Assembly (NCBI GenBank): GCA_965230225.1
Contig: CBDDKM010000003.1
Location: forward strand, 372,001 to 436,000
Direction of reading: 5' to 3'
Source of the DNA: CALSMU01 sp965230225
GTDB lineage: Bacteria; Bacteroidota; Bacteroidia; Flavobacteriales_D; Parvicellaceae
DNA length: 64,000 nucleotides
Shown here: positions 15,182 to 24,104 of the stretch, piece by piece
Layout: each line of letters begins with the position of its first letter
Numbering within the stretch: the stretch's first letter is position 1
Notes under the pieces: generated by a model
What the model was told of the DNA's origin: nothing
What the model saw: only the letters and a program-made list of their open reading frames with translations
The model's database searches: none
Program-made: the position numbers and the translations under genes

Positions 15182-18100
15182 CTATTCAACAAACACCTTA
15201 TTGGTTATAGATGATGTTCCTTTACTAACTTGTAGTAGATACATACCTTTAGCAAGTTTATTATTGAAATTAATCTCTTTTAACAATTCGTTAGAACTAC
15301 CCGAATAAGACTCTGAGTAAACAGTTTTTCCGAACATATCCAATACCATAATTGAAACAATATTGTCACCAGATTCTAATCCTGATGCATTGATGAATAT
15401 ACTCTCACCATTGTTCGGGTTAGGGTAAGTGTTTAGAGTTGGTATTTCACTTTCTTCAATAAGGCCATACTTAAGAGCTGTTGCTTGGCCAATTGGGATA
15501 TAAATGGCAGAAGCTGGCGTTGTAACCTGACAAATAGACCCATAATTAATCCAACTACCATTTAACTTAGCTCTTACTTCTACATCAAATGTTGTATTTA
15601 AATCTGTTATTCCTTGCCAGGCGATAGTGGTTACCCAGTTATGTCTCGCATAAACAAACTCATCTGAAGTGACCGTATTTGTAAATTTAAACTCGTATCG
15701 AGTTGCTCCTGTTAAAGGTTCAGCAAACAGATATTGAGAAAATGATCCGGCGGTTATACCACAGTCAGCTGCTCTAAGGTTAGTAGTGTAACCACTTACA
15801 GGAGATGTAACCTGACAAACGGCTCCAAAGTTATTCCATGTACCATTCACTCTTGCTCTTACATCAACATCAAAAGTAGCGTTACCATCATCAATACCAG
15901 CTAGTGCTAATGTAGCTGCCCAATTAGAGCGTTGATAGGTAAATACATCTGAAGTAACGGTATTTGTAAATCTAAATTCATAACGATCAGCACCATCAAT
16001 GGAGTGGGCATAAATGTATTCATCAAATGACCCCAGGGTTACTCCACAATCTCCGGTGGTAAGACTGGTGGTAGTTAAAGTTCCTGGAGAGGTAATTTGG
16101 CAAACTGGTCCAAAAGCTCCCCATGTACCACCAACTTTAACTCTAACCTGAACATCAAAAGTAGCATTCAAATCGGCTGTTCCTTGCCAGGATAATGTTG
16201 TTACCCAATTATGACGTTGATAGGTATAAACACTTGAGGTAACTGTGTTGGTAAATTGAAATTCATAGCGCGTAGCTCCATTAACCGGATCGGCATAAAT
16301 GTAGGAGTCAAAACTAGAAGGAGTGCTTCCACAATCAGCAGTTGTTAACTGTGTTGTAGGACCACAACTCACTGCTGAAATATAGTCAGTTTTTACTTCA
16401 GGATCTGATCCACTTGCATTGGTGGCTGTTAATGTAACAGTGTAATCACCAGCAGAAGCATAAGTGTGTGAAGGATTTTGAGAAGTAGATGAATTACCAT
16501 CTCCAAAATCCCATAACCATGAAGTAGGACTATTGGTAGAAGCATCGGTAAAATTAATGGAAGTTCCTGCACAAGGCGCCTGATCATTTACACTAAAATC
16601 TGCCACAGGTGGAGATCCAGCTGCATTAATCAATACTCCATAATCTTCTACATCTCCAACTACTAAAGGAGACTCACACCCAGTAGATACGGTTCCGTAA
16701 TCGAATGTAACTCTAAGCCTTAATAAAGAACCTGTTACTGCTGTAAGAGGAATGGTTTCTGTTGTACTGAAAGTTTGACTGGAACTTGCAGCTATTGAAC
16801 CACTATTTACCAGTTCAGTTGCATCATCGTAAGCACCATCATTGTTATAGTCGATATAGGCTCTAAACTCAGCGCCTCCGCTACCTCCTGAATTGATAGT
16901 AACATCTAAGTCATATGATTGTCCAGCAGTTACCTCAGTTGTGTAGCCACAAGTCAAATCCTGATACTCTCCATTAACACCAGTACTGGTAGTATTGTTA
17001 ATGGTATTAAATGTTACATTAGAGATAGCATATCCGTAGTTAGCGGAGGGGTTGTTACTTGTAGGCTGACAAGTGCTTCCTGCAGCACTGTAGATCGTTA
17101 TATAGCCAACTTTTGTTTCGGTATTCCCAGCACCGGCTCCATTAGTTGCTGTTAGAACAACTTGATACGTTCCTGGTGCGGCGTAAGTAATGGTTGGGTT
17201 TTTATCTGTTGATGTTGAAGGAGTTCCTCCTGTAAAAGACCAGCTCCAGCTTGTAGCTCCACCAGAAGAGTTGTCCATAAAGTCAATAGATGACCCCGCG
17301 CAACCAGATAATGTACAGGTACTAAAGTTGGAAACAGGTACATTAGAACATCCTAAAGATGTTAAAAGACTAGCTCTAGATCCAGTTAAAGCAGCTCTTG
17401 CTCTGGTTTTTTGCCCTGCTGTAAACACTGTCTGACATTGATCAGAAGAGTAGGCCATAAAATTTTGAACGATGTAGCCTAAGTCAGTTCCCGCACCGGC
17501 ACATGTGTTACCAGTATCCCCACAATCTCCATCATCTCTTTGGTGTGGGTCAGTATCACATACTGCATCACCATCTGTAGAGCAGTCGGTGTTGTCTGGG
17601 CATTGGTCAGCAACTCCATCGGAGTTAGCATCATCTCCCTGGAAAGTGTGTCTTAAGTTTAATCCATGACCTAATTCGTGAATCAAAGTAACATTATAGT
17701 TAGTGTATGATTTTAAATTATAGCAATACGCTCCTGTAGGATCGTATCCAAATGAGTTGAACATTACAACTGCTCCATCCACACTGGATGGTGCTCCTGG
17801 GTAATAAGCATATCCCTGGGTTCCTCCACCAGCGTCGTTTCCATCAATTTCGGAAACTACCCAAATATTGTAATAATCAGCATTTGACCATTTACTCAAA
17901 GCTTTTACAGATACTTCGTTTTGAGAAGAGCCTAAATCATTCGTTATCCCTTCAGTAGCGTAATCACTTGTTCCACTTCCATCAACACGGTTAATTCCGC
18001 TTGTTGGGTTTCCACTAGGATCTCTGGAAGCAAGACAAAATTCAATTTCCATATCAGTTGCATAACCACCATTTCCTCTATAGGCATCGTTTAGGTTATT

Positions 18101-18427
18101 GATAGCACTGTGAATTTGGGCATCCGAAATATTAGTACCTGTTCCTTCCGCCTCTCCAAGGTGGATAACATGAACAACTACAGGTACCGTTAATACAGAT
18201 GATCTTGTAGGGACATAATTTTGAATCATCATTTCATTTTCAACATATTTCTGAGCATATGCCGGATCTGTTTGCATTAATTTTTGGTGCAGTATATCCG
18301 CTTTACACTTTTCCCCGTGGAAATTGGGATGTTGCATTCTCATTACATCCAAGGCGTTGATAGTGTTTTGGGAATTAGCACTTAATATTAGTAGGGTAGC
18401 AATACAAAGTGATAGAAATGATTTCAT
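15182..18427 (-). CDS. Secreted M43-family zinc metalloprotease with GEVED, PKD and T9SS domains
   Basis: 1081 residues with a signal peptide (M-K-S-F-L-S-L-C-I-A-T-L-L). The pappalysin-like protease domain has H250-E-L-G-H-G-L-N-L-R-H260, a metzincin zinc site with Asn in place of the usual Gly. Then come a PKD domain (~330-410), a GEVED domain ending V-V-G-D-V-E-D-Y-G-V (~430-570), a second PKD domain (~590-670), three similar ~85-residue modules (A-D-C-G-x-T-x-G-S-F, then Y-E-F-x-F-T-N-T-V-T-S), and a type A T9SS tail with Y-P-N-P-N-N-G. The ATG at 18427 starts the signal peptide; the 59 residues upstream in frame are not coding-like. It is probably a surface or released protease. Confidence 0.9.
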   Translation of the reverse strand: MKSFLSLCIATLLILSANSQNTINALDVMRMQHPNFHGEKCKADILHQKLMQTDPAYAQKYVENEMMIQNYVPTRSSVLTVPVVVHVIHLGEAEGTGTNISDAQIHSAINNLNDAYRGNGGYATDMEIEFCLASRDPSGNPTSGINRVDGSGTSDYATEGITNDLGSSQNEVSVKALSKWSNADYYNIWVVSEIDGNDAGGGTQGYAYYPGAPSSVDGAVVMFNSFGYDPTGAYCYNLKSYTNYNVTLIHELGHGLNLRHTFQGDDANSDGVADQCPDNTDCSTDGDAVCDTDPHQRDDGDCGDTGNTCAGAGTDLGYIVQNFMAYSSDQCQTVFTAGQKTRARAALTGSRASLLTSLGCSNVPVSNFSTCTLSGCAGSSIDFMDNSSGGATSWSWSFTGGTPSTSTDKNPTITYAAPGTYQVVLTATNGAGAGNTETKVGYITIYSAAGSTCQPTSNNPSANYGYAISNVTFNTINNTTSTGVNGEYQDLTCGYTTEVTAGQSYDLDVTINSGGSGGAEFRAYIDYNNDGAYDDATELVNSGSIAASSSQTFSTTETIPLTAVTGSLLRLRVTFDYGTVSTGCESPLVVGDVEDYGVLINAAGSPPVADFSVNDQAPCAGTSINFTDASTNSPTSWLWDFGDGNSSTSQNPSHTYASAGDYTVTLTATNASGSDPEVKTDYISAVSCGPTTQLTTADCGSTPSSFDSYIYADPVNGATRYEFQFTNTVTSSVYTYQRHNWVTTLSWQGTADLNATFDVQVRVKVGGTWGAFGPVCQITSPGTLTTTSLTTGDCGVTLGSFDEYIYAHSIDGADRYEFRFTNTVTSDVFTYQRSNWAATLALAGIDDGNATFDVDVRARVNGTWNNFGAVCQVTSPVSGYTTNLRAADCGITAGSFSQYLFAEPLTGATRYEFKFTNTVTSDEFVYARHNWVTTIAWQGITDLNTTFDVEVRAKLNGSWINYGSICQVTTPASAIYIPIGQATALKYGLIEESEIPTLNTYPNPNNGESIFINASGLESGDNIVSIMVLDMFGKTVYSESYSGSSNELLKEINFNNKLAKGMYLLQVSKGTSSITNKVFVE

Positions 18428-18552
18428 CAAGATTAGTTTAATTGGTCTATATGAATCTACGTAAATCTTTAATATGGTTGCCTTACATTCCACCAAGCAC
18501 GTGCTAAGCTGGATAAACGAATGTGAAAAAGAGTTAAAAAAATACCAATATT

Positions 18553-18598
18553 TTGATCTTGTCGGAAAATCACTAACTTTGAAACACAAAGTACTTTT
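18553..18598 (+). promoter_or_regulatory. Promoter with overlapping operator, site 1
   Basis: TTG (18553-18555), an 18-base spacer and TAACTTTG (18574-18581) form a Bacteroidota promoter. The inverted repeat ACTTTG-N5-CAAAGT (18576-18592) overlaps the -7 box, followed by ACTTTT. The block recurs almost exactly at 19601-19623. A repressor bound here would block the promoter. Confidence 0.7.
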
Positions 18599-18609
18599 AA
18601 TCATTGCTT

Positions 18610-19266
18610 ATGACTCAAAAGGAAGAACAATTAGAACACCTTTCAGAAATAAGGAATTTAATGGAACGGTCTTCCCGTTTTTTATCCTTAAGCGGTTTAT
18701 CAGGTGTATTTGCAGGAATTTATGCAATTATAGGAGCAGCCCTGGTATATTTAGATTTTGGGATATCAGGTACCAGAGATAAATTGGTTACCTATGCGGA
18801 ATTTGTAAGAGGGGATGCTACTGATGAGGTAATTGCGTTGAAAATGAAATACATGTTAGCCATTGGAGCATTAGTACTTGTGCTTTCTTTGTTTACAGGA
18901 TTTATTTTTAGTTCAAGAAAAGCTAAAAAGGAAGGGTTGAACATTTGGGATGGAACTGCTAAAAGAATGTTTACAAGTCTATTTATTCCTCTTGTTGCTG
19001 GAGGTATATTGTGTATGATTTTAATCTATCACCATGATCAGCATTTAGTAGCACCAATGACTCTGATTTTTTATGGAGTTGCATTGCTGAATGCAAGCAA
19101 GTATACTTTTAATGACATAAAGTACCTTGGAATATCTGAAATAGTTCTTGGATTAATATCTGCTTTTTATATTGGGTATGGATTGATCTTTTGGGCCATT
19201 GGGTTTGGTGTTCTCCATATTGTGTATGGTGCGGCAATGTACTTTAAATACGAAAAGGGAAAATAG
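18610..19266 (+). CDS. Four-helix membrane protein of unknown function
   Basis: 218 residues. The first ~25 residues are charged and probably coiled (T-Q-K-E-E-Q-L-E-H-L-S-E-I-R-N-L-M-E-R). Hydrophobic segments follow around residues 30-50, 80-100, 125-145 and 155-200. I do not recognise a named family. The ATG at 18610 is used rather than a TTG two codons earlier. The winged-helix regulator follows 20 bases later, so the two are probably one operon under the operator at 18576. It may be a sensor or target of the regulator (inference). Confidence 0.75.
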   Translation: MTQKEEQLEHLSEIRNLMERSSRFLSLSGLSGVFAGIYAIIGAALVYLDFGISGTRDKLVTYAEFVRGDATDEVIALKMKYMLAIGALVLVLSLFTGFIFSSRKAKKEGLNIWDGTAKRMFTSLFIPLVAGGILCMILIYHHDQHLVAPMTLIFYGVALLNASKYTFNDIKYLGISEIVLGLISAFYIGYGLIFWAIGFGVLHIVYGAAMYFKYEKGK

Positions 19267-19286
19267 ATTAAAAACTCATCTATTGG

Positions 19287-19580
19287 ATGAAAGGATTTAG
19301 TCAGTTAAATAAAGCTTTTGAAAGTAGGGTTAGGTTAGGAGTGATGTCTATCCTGGTGATAAACGACTGGGTAACTTATAAAGACCTAAAGGAAACTTTG
19401 GGGTTAACAGATGGAAATTTAGCTAGTCATATTTCAGCGCTGGAAAAATTGAAATTTATAGAAGTAAAAAAGCAATTTGTTGGTAAGCGTCCATTGACCA
19501 GTTATAAGGCCACAAAGAGTGGTAAAACAGCTTTTGCAGATCACTTAGATGGTCTTGAAAAATTGTTAAAAGGGAAATAA
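19287..19580 (+). CDS. Winged-helix transcriptional regulator
   Basis: 97 residues. It has the pattern of a winged-helix domain: V-T-Y-K-D-L-K-E-T-L-G-L-T-D-G-N-L-A-S-H as the helix-turn-helix (~residues 30-50) and a wing with K-K-Q-F-V-G-K-R-P-L-T-S-Y-K-A-T near residue 75. It belongs with small ArsR/MarR-like regulators lacking a ligand domain. The identical inverted repeats upstream of its own operon and of the next gene are its most likely binding sites (inference). Confidence 0.85.
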   Translation: MKGFSQLNKAFESRVRLGVMSILVINDWVTYKDLKETLGLTDGNLASHISALEKLKFIEVKKQFVGKRPLTSYKATKSGKTAFADHLDGLEKLLKGK

Positions 19581-19600
19581 AACTCTTTTTTTTGAGTTTT
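19580..19600 (+). terminator. Weak terminator after the winged-helix gene
   Basis: AAAACTC / GAGTTTT arms enclose a T-rich loop. The stem is A/T-rich, so termination may be partial. Confidence 0.45.
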
Positions 19601-19623
19601 AACTTTGAAACGCAAAGTACTTT
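19601..19623 (+). promoter_or_regulatory. Promoter/operator repeat, site 2
   Basis: It has ACTTTG-N5-CAAAGT followed by ACTTTG, identical to the 18576 site except for one spacer base and the last positions. TAACTTTG (19600-19607) can again serve as the -7 box. The gene start at 19627 is only about 20 bases downstream. Confidence 0.7.
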
Positions 19624-19626
19624 GTA

Positions 19627-19911
19627 ATGATAGGAGTAGTGATAATGTTATTAATGGGATACATCTCCCAGTGGGTGGTAAGCCTTTATTTGATTTTGGT
19701 TAAGCCAAAGGAATACCCTGTGATTCTGATTTCGATGCATAACTATTTGGCTTTGATATTAATACTATTGGGACTTGCAATTCGAGTAGAAGAGGTGACA
19801 ACTTTTTGTATTGGTGTTGCAGCGATTCATATTGCAACAACAGTTCTAATTAACTGGAGAATTTTTACAACTACAACAAAATATAAATTGAACAATTATG
19901 AAAAAGAATGA
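19627..19911 (+). CDS. Small three-helix membrane protein
   Basis: 94 residues with hydrophobic segments near 3-23, 35-52 and 60-78. I do not recognise a family. It overlaps the following 507-residue membrane protein by 14 bases and shares its promoter with it. Confidence 0.7.
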   Translation: MIGVVIMLLMGYISQWVVSLYLILVKPKEYPVILISMHNYLALILILLGLAIRVEEVTTFCIGVAAIHIATTVLINWRIFTTTTKYKLNNYEKE

Positions 19912-21421
19912 TGCCTTTCTCGCTATCTCTCTGGGAATGTATAGCTATTTGTTTTATCATCAATCAATGGGGATAAACTTCCTATTGTTTTCATTGTTTC
20001 AGGTGGTATTTTTTTACTTTTTATACCCTGAAAGAATAAAAAAGACCACTTGGAAACTTAGTGCTGCAGGGGTAATTGTAACCGGTGTATCCCTAATGCT
20101 TCATGGGAGTGTTTTAGGTTTTATAGCAAATATTGTTTCAATATGTGCATTGGCATTTACATCGATTAAGCCTGGTACATCATTAGTGATGGGCTTGTTT
20201 AATAGTCTCTATTCCATTATAGGGGCAGGAGTGTTTTTAGCTAAAGATTCCATTGTTAAGGCAGAAGCCAAAGCCAACAATGAAAAAGAAAAAAAGAAGT
20301 ACAAGACCTTATTGATTGTGGCTATTTCTTTTGTTATTGCCTTGGTGTTTTTTGGATTATATAGATCATCTAATGCGGTTTTTAAGAACCTTACAGACAA
20401 TATTGATTTCAGTTTTATATCGGCACAGTGGATAGGTTTTACCATGTTAGGTTTTTTCATTTTATATGGAATTTATAAATATCGAGGAGTCGAAAAACTA
20501 CAAGCCTATGATATAGAAACAAGCAATGATCTGGAACGATCAACATCAGAAAATTCATTGGATAAATTGATGTCTTTGGAAACAGAGAAAAAAGCTGGAG
20601 TCATTCTTTTGATCATGCTAAATGCCCTGTTGTTTTTTGTAAACCTAACGGATTCAATTTTTCTTTTAGGAGGTGCAGAACTACCAGAAGGTATGAATTA
20701 TAGCGATATGGTTCACCAGGGAGTAAATGCATTAATTACTTCAATTTTAATGGCTGTAGCAATCATCTTGTTCTTTTTCCGAGGTAGACTGAATTTCATC
20801 AGAGATAATCAACATTTACTGCGTTTGAGTTATTTGTGGATAGCCCAAAATGCCATTATAGTTTTGTTTACTGCTTATCGAAACCATTTATACATCCAGG
20901 AAGCATTTTTAACCTATAAAAGAATTGGGGTATACATTTATCTGGCTCTTTGCGTAATTGGATTGGGGTATACATTTATCAAGCTTCGTAAAACCAAAAC
21001 CAATTGGTACATAGTACGGTATGTTGGGTGGAGTTTTTATTCTATTTTAATAGTAGCTCCAATGGTTAATTGGGATTCAGTAATCATTAATTATAATTTT
21101 TCGAGAGCAAATGAAAAGCCAGAGGCCCTGGATGTATCTTACCTATTAAGCTTAGAGGCCAATAACTTGCCACATGTGTATCAAAAAATGGAGGAGTACG
21201 ACAAAGGTTTATTGATAGAATTTGCTGATGAGATTGAAGAAAATGCAGAAGAGATAATTGAATATCAGAAAATATATGATTGGAGATCATTTAGCTTTAA
21301 AGATCAAAACAGTTACAATGGTCTAAGTTCCTGTTTTAGTAAGGAAAAGTTAGAGTATTTGAAAAAGTCTTCTCAAGAATCGTATGAGCATTACAATTAC
21401 AGAGCATTAAATGAGTTTTAA
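19898..21421 (+). CDS. Polytopic membrane protein, DUF4153/DUF4173-like
   Basis: 507 residues with about ten to twelve hydrophobic segments, a lysine/glutamate-rich cytosolic loop near residues 125-140, and a soluble C-terminal tail of ~100 residues rich in Glu and Tyr. Composition and layout resemble the DUF4153/DUF4173 membrane families common in Bacteroidota and Firmicutes; the assignment is by resemblance only. It lies in an operon with the small membrane protein upstream and an EEP-family gene downstream (start overlaps or abuts the stop). Confidence 0.6.
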   Translation: MKKNDAFLAISLGMYSYLFYHQSMGINFLLFSLFQVVFFYFLYPERIKKTTWKLSAAGVIVTGVSLMLHGSVLGFIANIVSICALAFTSIKPGTSLVMGLFNSLYSIIGAGVFLAKDSIVKAEAKANNEKEKKKYKTLLIVAISFVIALVFFGLYRSSNAVFKNLTDNIDFSFISAQWIGFTMLGFFILYGIYKYRGVEKLQAYDIETSNDLERSTSENSLDKLMSLETEKKAGVILLIMLNALLFFVNLTDSIFLLGGAELPEGMNYSDMVHQGVNALITSILMAVAIILFFFRGRLNFIRDNQHLLRLSYLWIAQNAIIVLFTAYRNHLYIQEAFLTYKRIGVYIYLALCVIGLGYTFIKLRKTKTNWYIVRYVGWSFYSILIVAPMVNWDSVIINYNFSRANEKPEALDVSYLLSLEANNLPHVYQKMEEYDKGLLIEFADEIEENAEEIIEYQKIYDWRSFSFKDQNSYNGLSSCFSKEKLEYLKKSSQESYEHYNYRALNEF

Positions 21422-21422
21422 G

Positions 21423-22334
21423 ATGAAAAAAGCAATTAATTACACTCTTTCGGTGTTACCAATTATCTTTTTGATTTTGGCCATGTTTTTTAAAGTGCGC
21501 CCTACGGGCTATATTACTAGCTTGCTGTTTTCTTTTGCGGTGCAATTCTCTGTGTTCATGGGAGTATTGGTAATTGGCTATTGCATTTTTAAGCGTTGGA
21601 AAAATGCACTGATTTCTTTCTTCGCATTTATGATCTTTTTTTCCTTCTATTCACCTTTTTTAGGTGGGTATGATCAAGGACCAACTGATCTTTCTATTGC
21701 ACAGTTTAATGTACTTAAGTTTAACAAGGATTATGAATCAACCATTAATGCAGCTTTGGAGAGCGATTGTGATTTGATCTCTTTTCAGGAGGTAGATGAG
21801 AATTGGGAAGCATTTCTGGTTAATGGACTTATAGATGAATACCCCTATTATCAGGTACATAGCAGAAGCGATTGCTACGGATTAGCTGTTTTTTCTAAGT
21901 ACCCGATATCAGAAACGGAGGTGATTTCTTACCGAGGTTTTCCCTCTCTCAAAGGAGTAATAGAGCTGAAAGAAAATGAAGTAAGTTTTATTGCCACACA
22001 TACCAGATCACCAATAAGCAGAAATAATTTTAACCTAAGGAACGATCAAATAGAGCACCTTGCAGAAGAAGTCAAAAATGTAGAAGGACCGCTTGTGGTT
22101 ATTGGAGACTTTAACTCTGTACCATGGGATCAGGCCATTGATAAGTTTAAGAGTAATACTCATTTGGAGGATAGTCGTAAAAGCATAACACCTACTTATC
22201 CTTCTTTTCTTCCAATAGCCGGTATCCCGATAGATTTTATATTTCATTCCAAAGATTTGAAATGTGTGGGGTTTGACTCGATTAAGAGTACTTCCTCGGA
22301 TCATTATGGAGTAATTGGAAAATACGCTTTATAA
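21423..22334 (+). CDS. Membrane-anchored endonuclease/exonuclease/phosphatase-family protein
   Basis: 303 residues. Two N-terminal hydrophobic helices (~8-28, 35-60) are followed by an EEP fold: A-Q-F-N-V-L-K-F-N, S-F-Q-E-V-D-E-N-W (metal-binding Glu), V-I-G-D-F-N-S-V-P-W (catalytic Asp/Asn), and a final S-S-D-H-Y-G-V (Asp-His pair). Targets of such membrane EEP proteins may be phospholipids, sugar phosphates or nucleic acid. Start options are ATG 21411 (overlapping the upstream stop) and ATG 21423; I prefer the latter. Confidence 0.85.
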   Translation: MKKAINYTLSVLPIIFLILAMFFKVRPTGYITSLLFSFAVQFSVFMGVLVIGYCIFKRWKNALISFFAFMIFFSFYSPFLGGYDQGPTDLSIAQFNVLKFNKDYESTINAALESDCDLISFQEVDENWEAFLVNGLIDEYPYYQVHSRSDCYGLAVFSKYPISETEVISYRGFPSLKGVIELKENEVSFIATHTRSPISRNNFNLRNDQIEHLAEEVKNVEGPLVVIGDFNSVPWDQAIDKFKSNTHLEDSRKSITPTYPSFLPIAGIPIDFIFHSKDLKCVGFDSIKSTSSDHYGVIGKYAL

Positions 22335-22453
22335 CCATGGTTTTTCACATACTTAATTCTAGTGTAAGAAATGCTTTAAAACCTCTGATATCCTGTTCAT
22401 ACCGAAAAAGTGAACTGTAACCCGAAAAAAGGTACACTCTATTAAAATATTTC

Positions 22454-22461
22454 TATTTTTG
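22454..22461 (+). promoter_or_regulatory. Possible -7 box (TATTTTTG) for the 22485 lipoprotein
   Basis: Exact match to TAnnTTTG, 24 bases before the ATG. No good TTG at the -33 distance. Confidence 0.45.
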
Positions 22462-22484
22462 TTACATTCATTAAAATCAAGGAA

Positions 22485-23411
22485 ATGAAAAAGAGATTTT
22501 TAACCTGGAGCTCTATTGGAGTGGTAGGATTAGCTTTAACCTTAACCAGTTGTGGTGGAGGAGAAGAAAAGGAGCCTGAACAAGAGCCAAAACAAGAAGT
22601 TGTTGAGGAAGATACAAATGAAGTGGTTATTGAAGCCCCGGAATTTGATCCAAATATGAACTATGCGGTGCCTACTCCTAATGAGTTGTTCACTATCATT
22701 AAAGAAACTGGTGTTGAGTTTGATGCTTCTATTTTGAACTCTGCAGATAATGCGTCTAGCTACACTTCTAAAAAACATCAAGCACTAAATTTTGGTATTT
22801 ACTCTGCCGATTTGGCTTTTACCAGTAGCTTTGAAATTGGAGCAGAAGCGTTAAAATATTTCTCTACAATTAAGTCCTTAAGCAACGATCTTGGGATTAA
22901 TAATGCATTTGACGAAACAGTCTTTAAAAGAGTAGAGGAAAACATCAACTCTGGAAACTCCGATTCGTTGTTAATGTTGTCTAACGATACATACTTTCAG
23001 GCATATTCTTATTTAGAAGATAATGACAGAGGTTCAACTTTGGCATTGATTGTGCTAGGAGGATGGGTAGAAAGTTTGTACATCATGACCAATCTTAGCG
23101 AGTACGAAGAGGGATCGAGCCTTGTTGAAAGAGTGGGAGAGCAAAAACTTACAATGGAAAACCTAATGGGATTCCTTATGAGTTACGAGAGTGATTCTGA
23201 CATTGCTGAAACCATGGAAGAATTGGCAGAGATTGAAGAGTTGTTTTGGAGTTTTGAAGAGGAAGAAGGATCCGCTACCTCTACAACAGAAGAAGAAGGA
23301 ATGTACGTTCTTTCAGGAGGTTCTACAATCGTAGTTACCGAAGAACAGTACAATAGCTTAAAAGAAAAAATCTCTGAACTAAGAAATGACATTGTAGAAG
23401 GAGAGCTTTAA
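22485..23411 (+). CDS. Lipoprotein of unknown function
   Basis: 308 residues. The signal ends L-T-L-T-S-C-G-G-G, a clear lipobox, followed by a Glu/Lys/Gln-rich linker (~residues 27-50). The rest is an acidic, mostly helical soluble domain (residues ~60-260) and a low-complexity segment with S-A-T-S-T-T-E-E-E-G. No known family recognised. The small secreted protein at 23432 follows 20 bases later, so they are likely co-transcribed. Confidence 0.8.
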   Translation: MKKRFLTWSSIGVVGLALTLTSCGGGEEKEPEQEPKQEVVEEDTNEVVIEAPEFDPNMNYAVPTPNELFTIIKETGVEFDASILNSADNASSYTSKKHQALNFGIYSADLAFTSSFEIGAEALKYFSTIKSLSNDLGINNAFDETVFKRVEENINSGNSDSLLMLSNDTYFQAYSYLEDNDRGSTLALIVLGGWVESLYIMTNLSEYEEGSSLVERVGEQKLTMENLMGFLMSYESDSDIAETMEELAEIEELFWSFEEEEGSATSTTEEEGMYVLSGGSTIVVTEEQYNSLKEKISELRNDIVEGEL

Positions 23412-23431
23412 TCCTTTAAAGAAAAAAGACT

Positions 23432-24040
23432 ATGAAAAGAATTATCAATACATTGGCCCTTGTTGGTTTATTCGTTTTACCCCTGGCTTCGTTGGCACAA
23501 AACTGCCACGGAACCGTGAAGTATTGTCCTCATGCTAAGAAGGATGGATTTGTTTATAACGGACAATCTGTGAGTGGAGCGTTTATTCAGGGAGATACTG
23601 CGGAAGTGACCATTATCGTATACAAAAACATGGAGTATAAGATTTCTCTTTGTTCTCCTACTTCTTACGATATGAATGGAAAATTTGAATTCAAGGTGGT
23701 AGAAACCATTACTAAGCCAATGTGGAAAGAGACCAAGACTTATGAAACTGTTGAGAAATTTGACGAAAATGGTCATCCAATTGGGGAGGAAAAGGTAGAA
23801 AAGGTTACCAAGAAAAGAGTTTATAAAAAGGTTCCAGTTGTTAGATACGACAATACAAAAGATGGGAATGCTCAAGACTTTATCTTCGTTTCTGATAAAA
23901 CCCGTAAGTTAACTGTTAAGGTTTACATTCCAGAAATTGAAGGAGTAAACGAAGGAGAAGGATTAGGTGGAGAAGCTTATGCATGCGTTGGTATGTTAAT
24001 AGAGCATCAGCCAGGTCCTAAAACAGGATTTAGCAGATAG
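23432..24040 (+). CDS. Secreted protein of unknown function
   Basis: 202 residues with a Sec signal peptide cut near A-S-L-A-Q. The mature part begins N-C-H-G-T-V-K-Y-C-P and includes a repetitive lysine/glutamate-rich middle (K-T-Y-E-T-V-E-K-F, then K-V-E-K-V-T-K-K-R-V-Y-K-K). This looks like an extended, charged beta region. There are four or so cysteines. No family recognised. It appears to form an operon with the lipoprotein upstream and ends at a strong terminator. Confidence 0.78.
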   Translation: MKRIINTLALVGLFVLPLASLAQNCHGTVKYCPHAKKDGFVYNGQSVSGAFIQGDTAEVTIIVYKNMEYKISLCSPTSYDMNGKFEFKVVETITKPMWKETKTYETVEKFDENGHPIGEEKVEKVTKKRVYKKVPVVRYDNTKDGNAQDFIFVSDKTRKLTVKVYIPEIEGVNEGEGLGGEAYACVGMLIEHQPGPKTGFSR

Positions 24041-24061
24041 TAAATCAAAATAGAATTAATG

Positions 24062-24092
24062 AAAGCCCTGACGAACCTGTCAGGGCTTTTTT
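24062..24092 (+). terminator. Intrinsic terminator after the 23432 gene
   Basis: AAGCCCTGAC / GTCAGGGCTT stem with a 6-base loop and T-run. The T-run merges into the TATTTTTG box of the next gene. Confidence 0.88.
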
Positions 24093-24100
24093 TATTTTTG
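24093..24100 (+). promoter_or_regulatory. Possible -7 box four bases before the nrnA start codon
   Basis: TATTTTTG ends four bases before ATG 24105. If used, the transcript would have almost no 5' leader. There is no clear -33 TTG, because the terminator stem occupies that place. Confidence 0.4.
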
Positions 24101-24104
24101 AAAC

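Noticed and set aside
18474..18782. 102-codon plus-strand frame overlapping the start of the 18610 gene
   Set aside because: It overlaps the promoter/operator and a better-supported gene in another frame.
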